A model generated the notes under the pieces. It saw only the letters and a list, made by a program, of their open reading frames with translations, was not told the origin of the DNA and made no database searches. A stretch of 64,000 nt of DNA from an uncultured Kiritimatiellota bacterium (GTDB lineage Bacteria; Verrucomicrobiota; Kiritimatiellia; RFP12; UBA1067), in contig CAKTZA010000007.1 in the NCBI GenBank assembly GCA_934635045.1, positions 1-64,000 on the forward strand, read 5' to 3'. The position numbers and the translations under genes were made by a program. The first letter of the stretch is position 1. Each line of letters starts with the position of its first letter. Positions 63,133 to 64,000 of this stretch are shown in pieces.

Positions 63133-64000
63133 ATGAAAGCCCTCGCCTTTCTCCTTGCCCTCGCGCCGTCTCTTGCTTTTGCGGCGCCGCTGAAGCCGGG
63201 CGACGCGATCGACGTCCCCCGCGCGTCCGGCCAGGCGCTCACCCTCCGCGTGGGCGCGCGCGAGCTCTCCCCGCTCGGCCCGCCCGCCTTCATCGCCCAC
63301 GTGGGCGACGTGGCGGCGGCGACGGTCATCGACGGCGGCGACGAGGGGCTTTTCGTTCAGCTCTTCGAAGGGTTCGCTGGGGACACGCGCTGCGTCCACC
63401 AGACCGTCTCGCGCGATGCCGTGCGCCCGGCCGCCGCGCCCACCCAGGCGCCGCGCGACGCCGTGCCGCGCGTGGACGTCCTCGTCGCCTACGACCAGGG
63501 GGCGCGCGCGTTCGCGGCGGCGGACGGCGGCGGTCTCACGAACTTCGCCCTCTCCGCCGTGGCGAAGATGAACGCCGTGCTGGCCAACACCGGGATCGAC
63601 GCGGCGTTCCGCTACTGCCTTGTCGGCGTCATGGCGATTGACGCGTCCGCGGTCAACGTCAAGGACGCGCTGGACAAGGCCTCGGCGAGGAACCCCCTGC
63701 CCGCCTGGGCCCCAATCCGGGCGGCGCGCGAGCGCGTCGGGGCCGATGTCGTCGCCGTTCTCGTCAACCTCGGCGGCGAGGGCGCGGTCACCGGCGCCGC
63801 GCACGGCCTCCGGCAGACGGGCGAGAGCCCGGACATCGACCCCTACTTCGTGGTCCACGCGGACAGGGCGTACTGCGCCTGCTCGGTCCATGGCGTCTTC
63901 AAGGGCCAGTCGATGACGCACGAGGTCGGCCACCTCCTCGGCGCGGGCCATGCGACGGCGCTCGTCGGCTCGCATCAGGACAAGCGCGGGCCGCAGCTCG
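63133..64000 (+). CDS. Secreted zinc metalloprotease, incomplete at window end
   Basis: At least 289 residues are read in one open frame from the ATG at 63133. A signal peptide (MKALAFLLALAPSLAFAA) is followed by a pro-region and a reprolysin-like domain beginning near VDVLVAYDQGARAF (about 115). The zinc motif THEVGHLLGAGHA near 262-274 fits HExxHxxGxxH of metzincin proteases. The C-terminus lies beyond the window. It is 41 bp after the kinase gene. Likely a secreted protease acting on host or dietary protein. Confidence 0.85.
   Translation, partial: MKALAFLLALAPSLAFAAPLKPGDAIDVPRASGQALTLRVGARELSPLGPPAFIAHVGDVAAATVIDGGDEGLFVQLFEGFAGDTRCVHQTVSRDAVRPAAAPTQAPRDAVPRVDVLVAYDQGARAFAAADGGGLTNFALSAVAKMNAVLANTGIDAAFRYCLVGVMAIDASAVNVKDALDKASARNPLPAWAPIRAARERVGADVVAVLVNLGGEGAVTGAAHGLRQTGESPDIDPYFVVHADRAYCACSVHGVFKGQSMTHEVGHLLGAGHATALVGSHQDKRGPQL

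Overview
The window is a GC-rich bacterial chromosome segment carrying about 49 genes, mostly on the + strand. I see no tRNA, rRNA, CRISPR array, prophage or intact insertion sequence. Several traits point to an anaerobic, probably gut-associated member of the PVC superphylum, with Kiritimatiellota/Lentisphaerota/Verrucomicrobiota-like bacteria the best guess. These are a chlamydia-style long GreA, a MurA with Asp in place of the catalytic Cys, several Tat-signalled sugar-oxidoreductase and enolase-superfamily proteins, secreted glycoside hydrolases, a large beta-rich secreted protein, and fermentative AdhE under Rex. The taxonomic call is inference; no marker rRNA is present.

Layout. 1-5.1 kb: a secreted TIM-barrel glycosidase-like protein, an AAA/DUF4143 ATPase, a DUF4143 remnant and a lipase-like gene broken by an internal deletion. 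5-8.8 kb: accessory region with a secreted unknown, a DUF3990 two-gene cassette, and a 152-aa unknown flanked by repeats that also occur beside a decayed second copy. 8.8-16.3 kb: YjdF-like membrane protein, secreted esterase, SGNH hydrolase, carB and a histidine kinase coupled to it. 16.3-22.5 kb: gdhA (minus strand), ettA, a phosphohexomutase and a TPR lipoprotein. 22.5-24.3 kb: a three-gene DUF3791-DUF3990 cassette, repeats and a frameshifted gene remnant. 24.3-27 kb: NarL-type response regulator and its sensor kinase. 27-41 kb: carbohydrate region with three Tat-signalled proteins, a GH123/DUF4091-like protein, a 1005-aa secreted beta-rich protein, a third DUF3990 cassette and a GH31 enzyme. 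41-45 kb: CvpA-like protein, ECF sigma and putative anti-sigma, intergenic inverted repeats, a beta-lactamase-fold hydrolase whose 3' end abuts a truncated Y1 transposase, and a Cys-rich winged-helix protein. 45-52.6 kb: greA-dksA-lspA-trkA-murA-(tsaC-maf fusion)-flippase. 52.7-64 kb: porin, Na+-dependent symporter, two lipoproteins, panB, ribBA, rex/adhE, an APH-fold kinase and a metalloprotease cut by the window end.

The most distinctive content is three unrelated DUF3990 (ADP-ribosyltransferase-like) cassettes in 33 kb. Two pair the DUF3990 protein with an undescribed partner carrying a W-x4-Y-x-x-x-x-TGE motif, and one has DUF3791-type partners. They overlap translationally, like toxin-antitoxin modules, and two share almost the same promoter. 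A second theme is promoter architecture: most promoters have an extended -10 (TGnTATAAT), and ten genes have that box only 6-10 bp before the start codon, implying leaderless mRNAs. A third theme is dispersed intergenic repeats and gene remnants clustered around the accessory cassettes.
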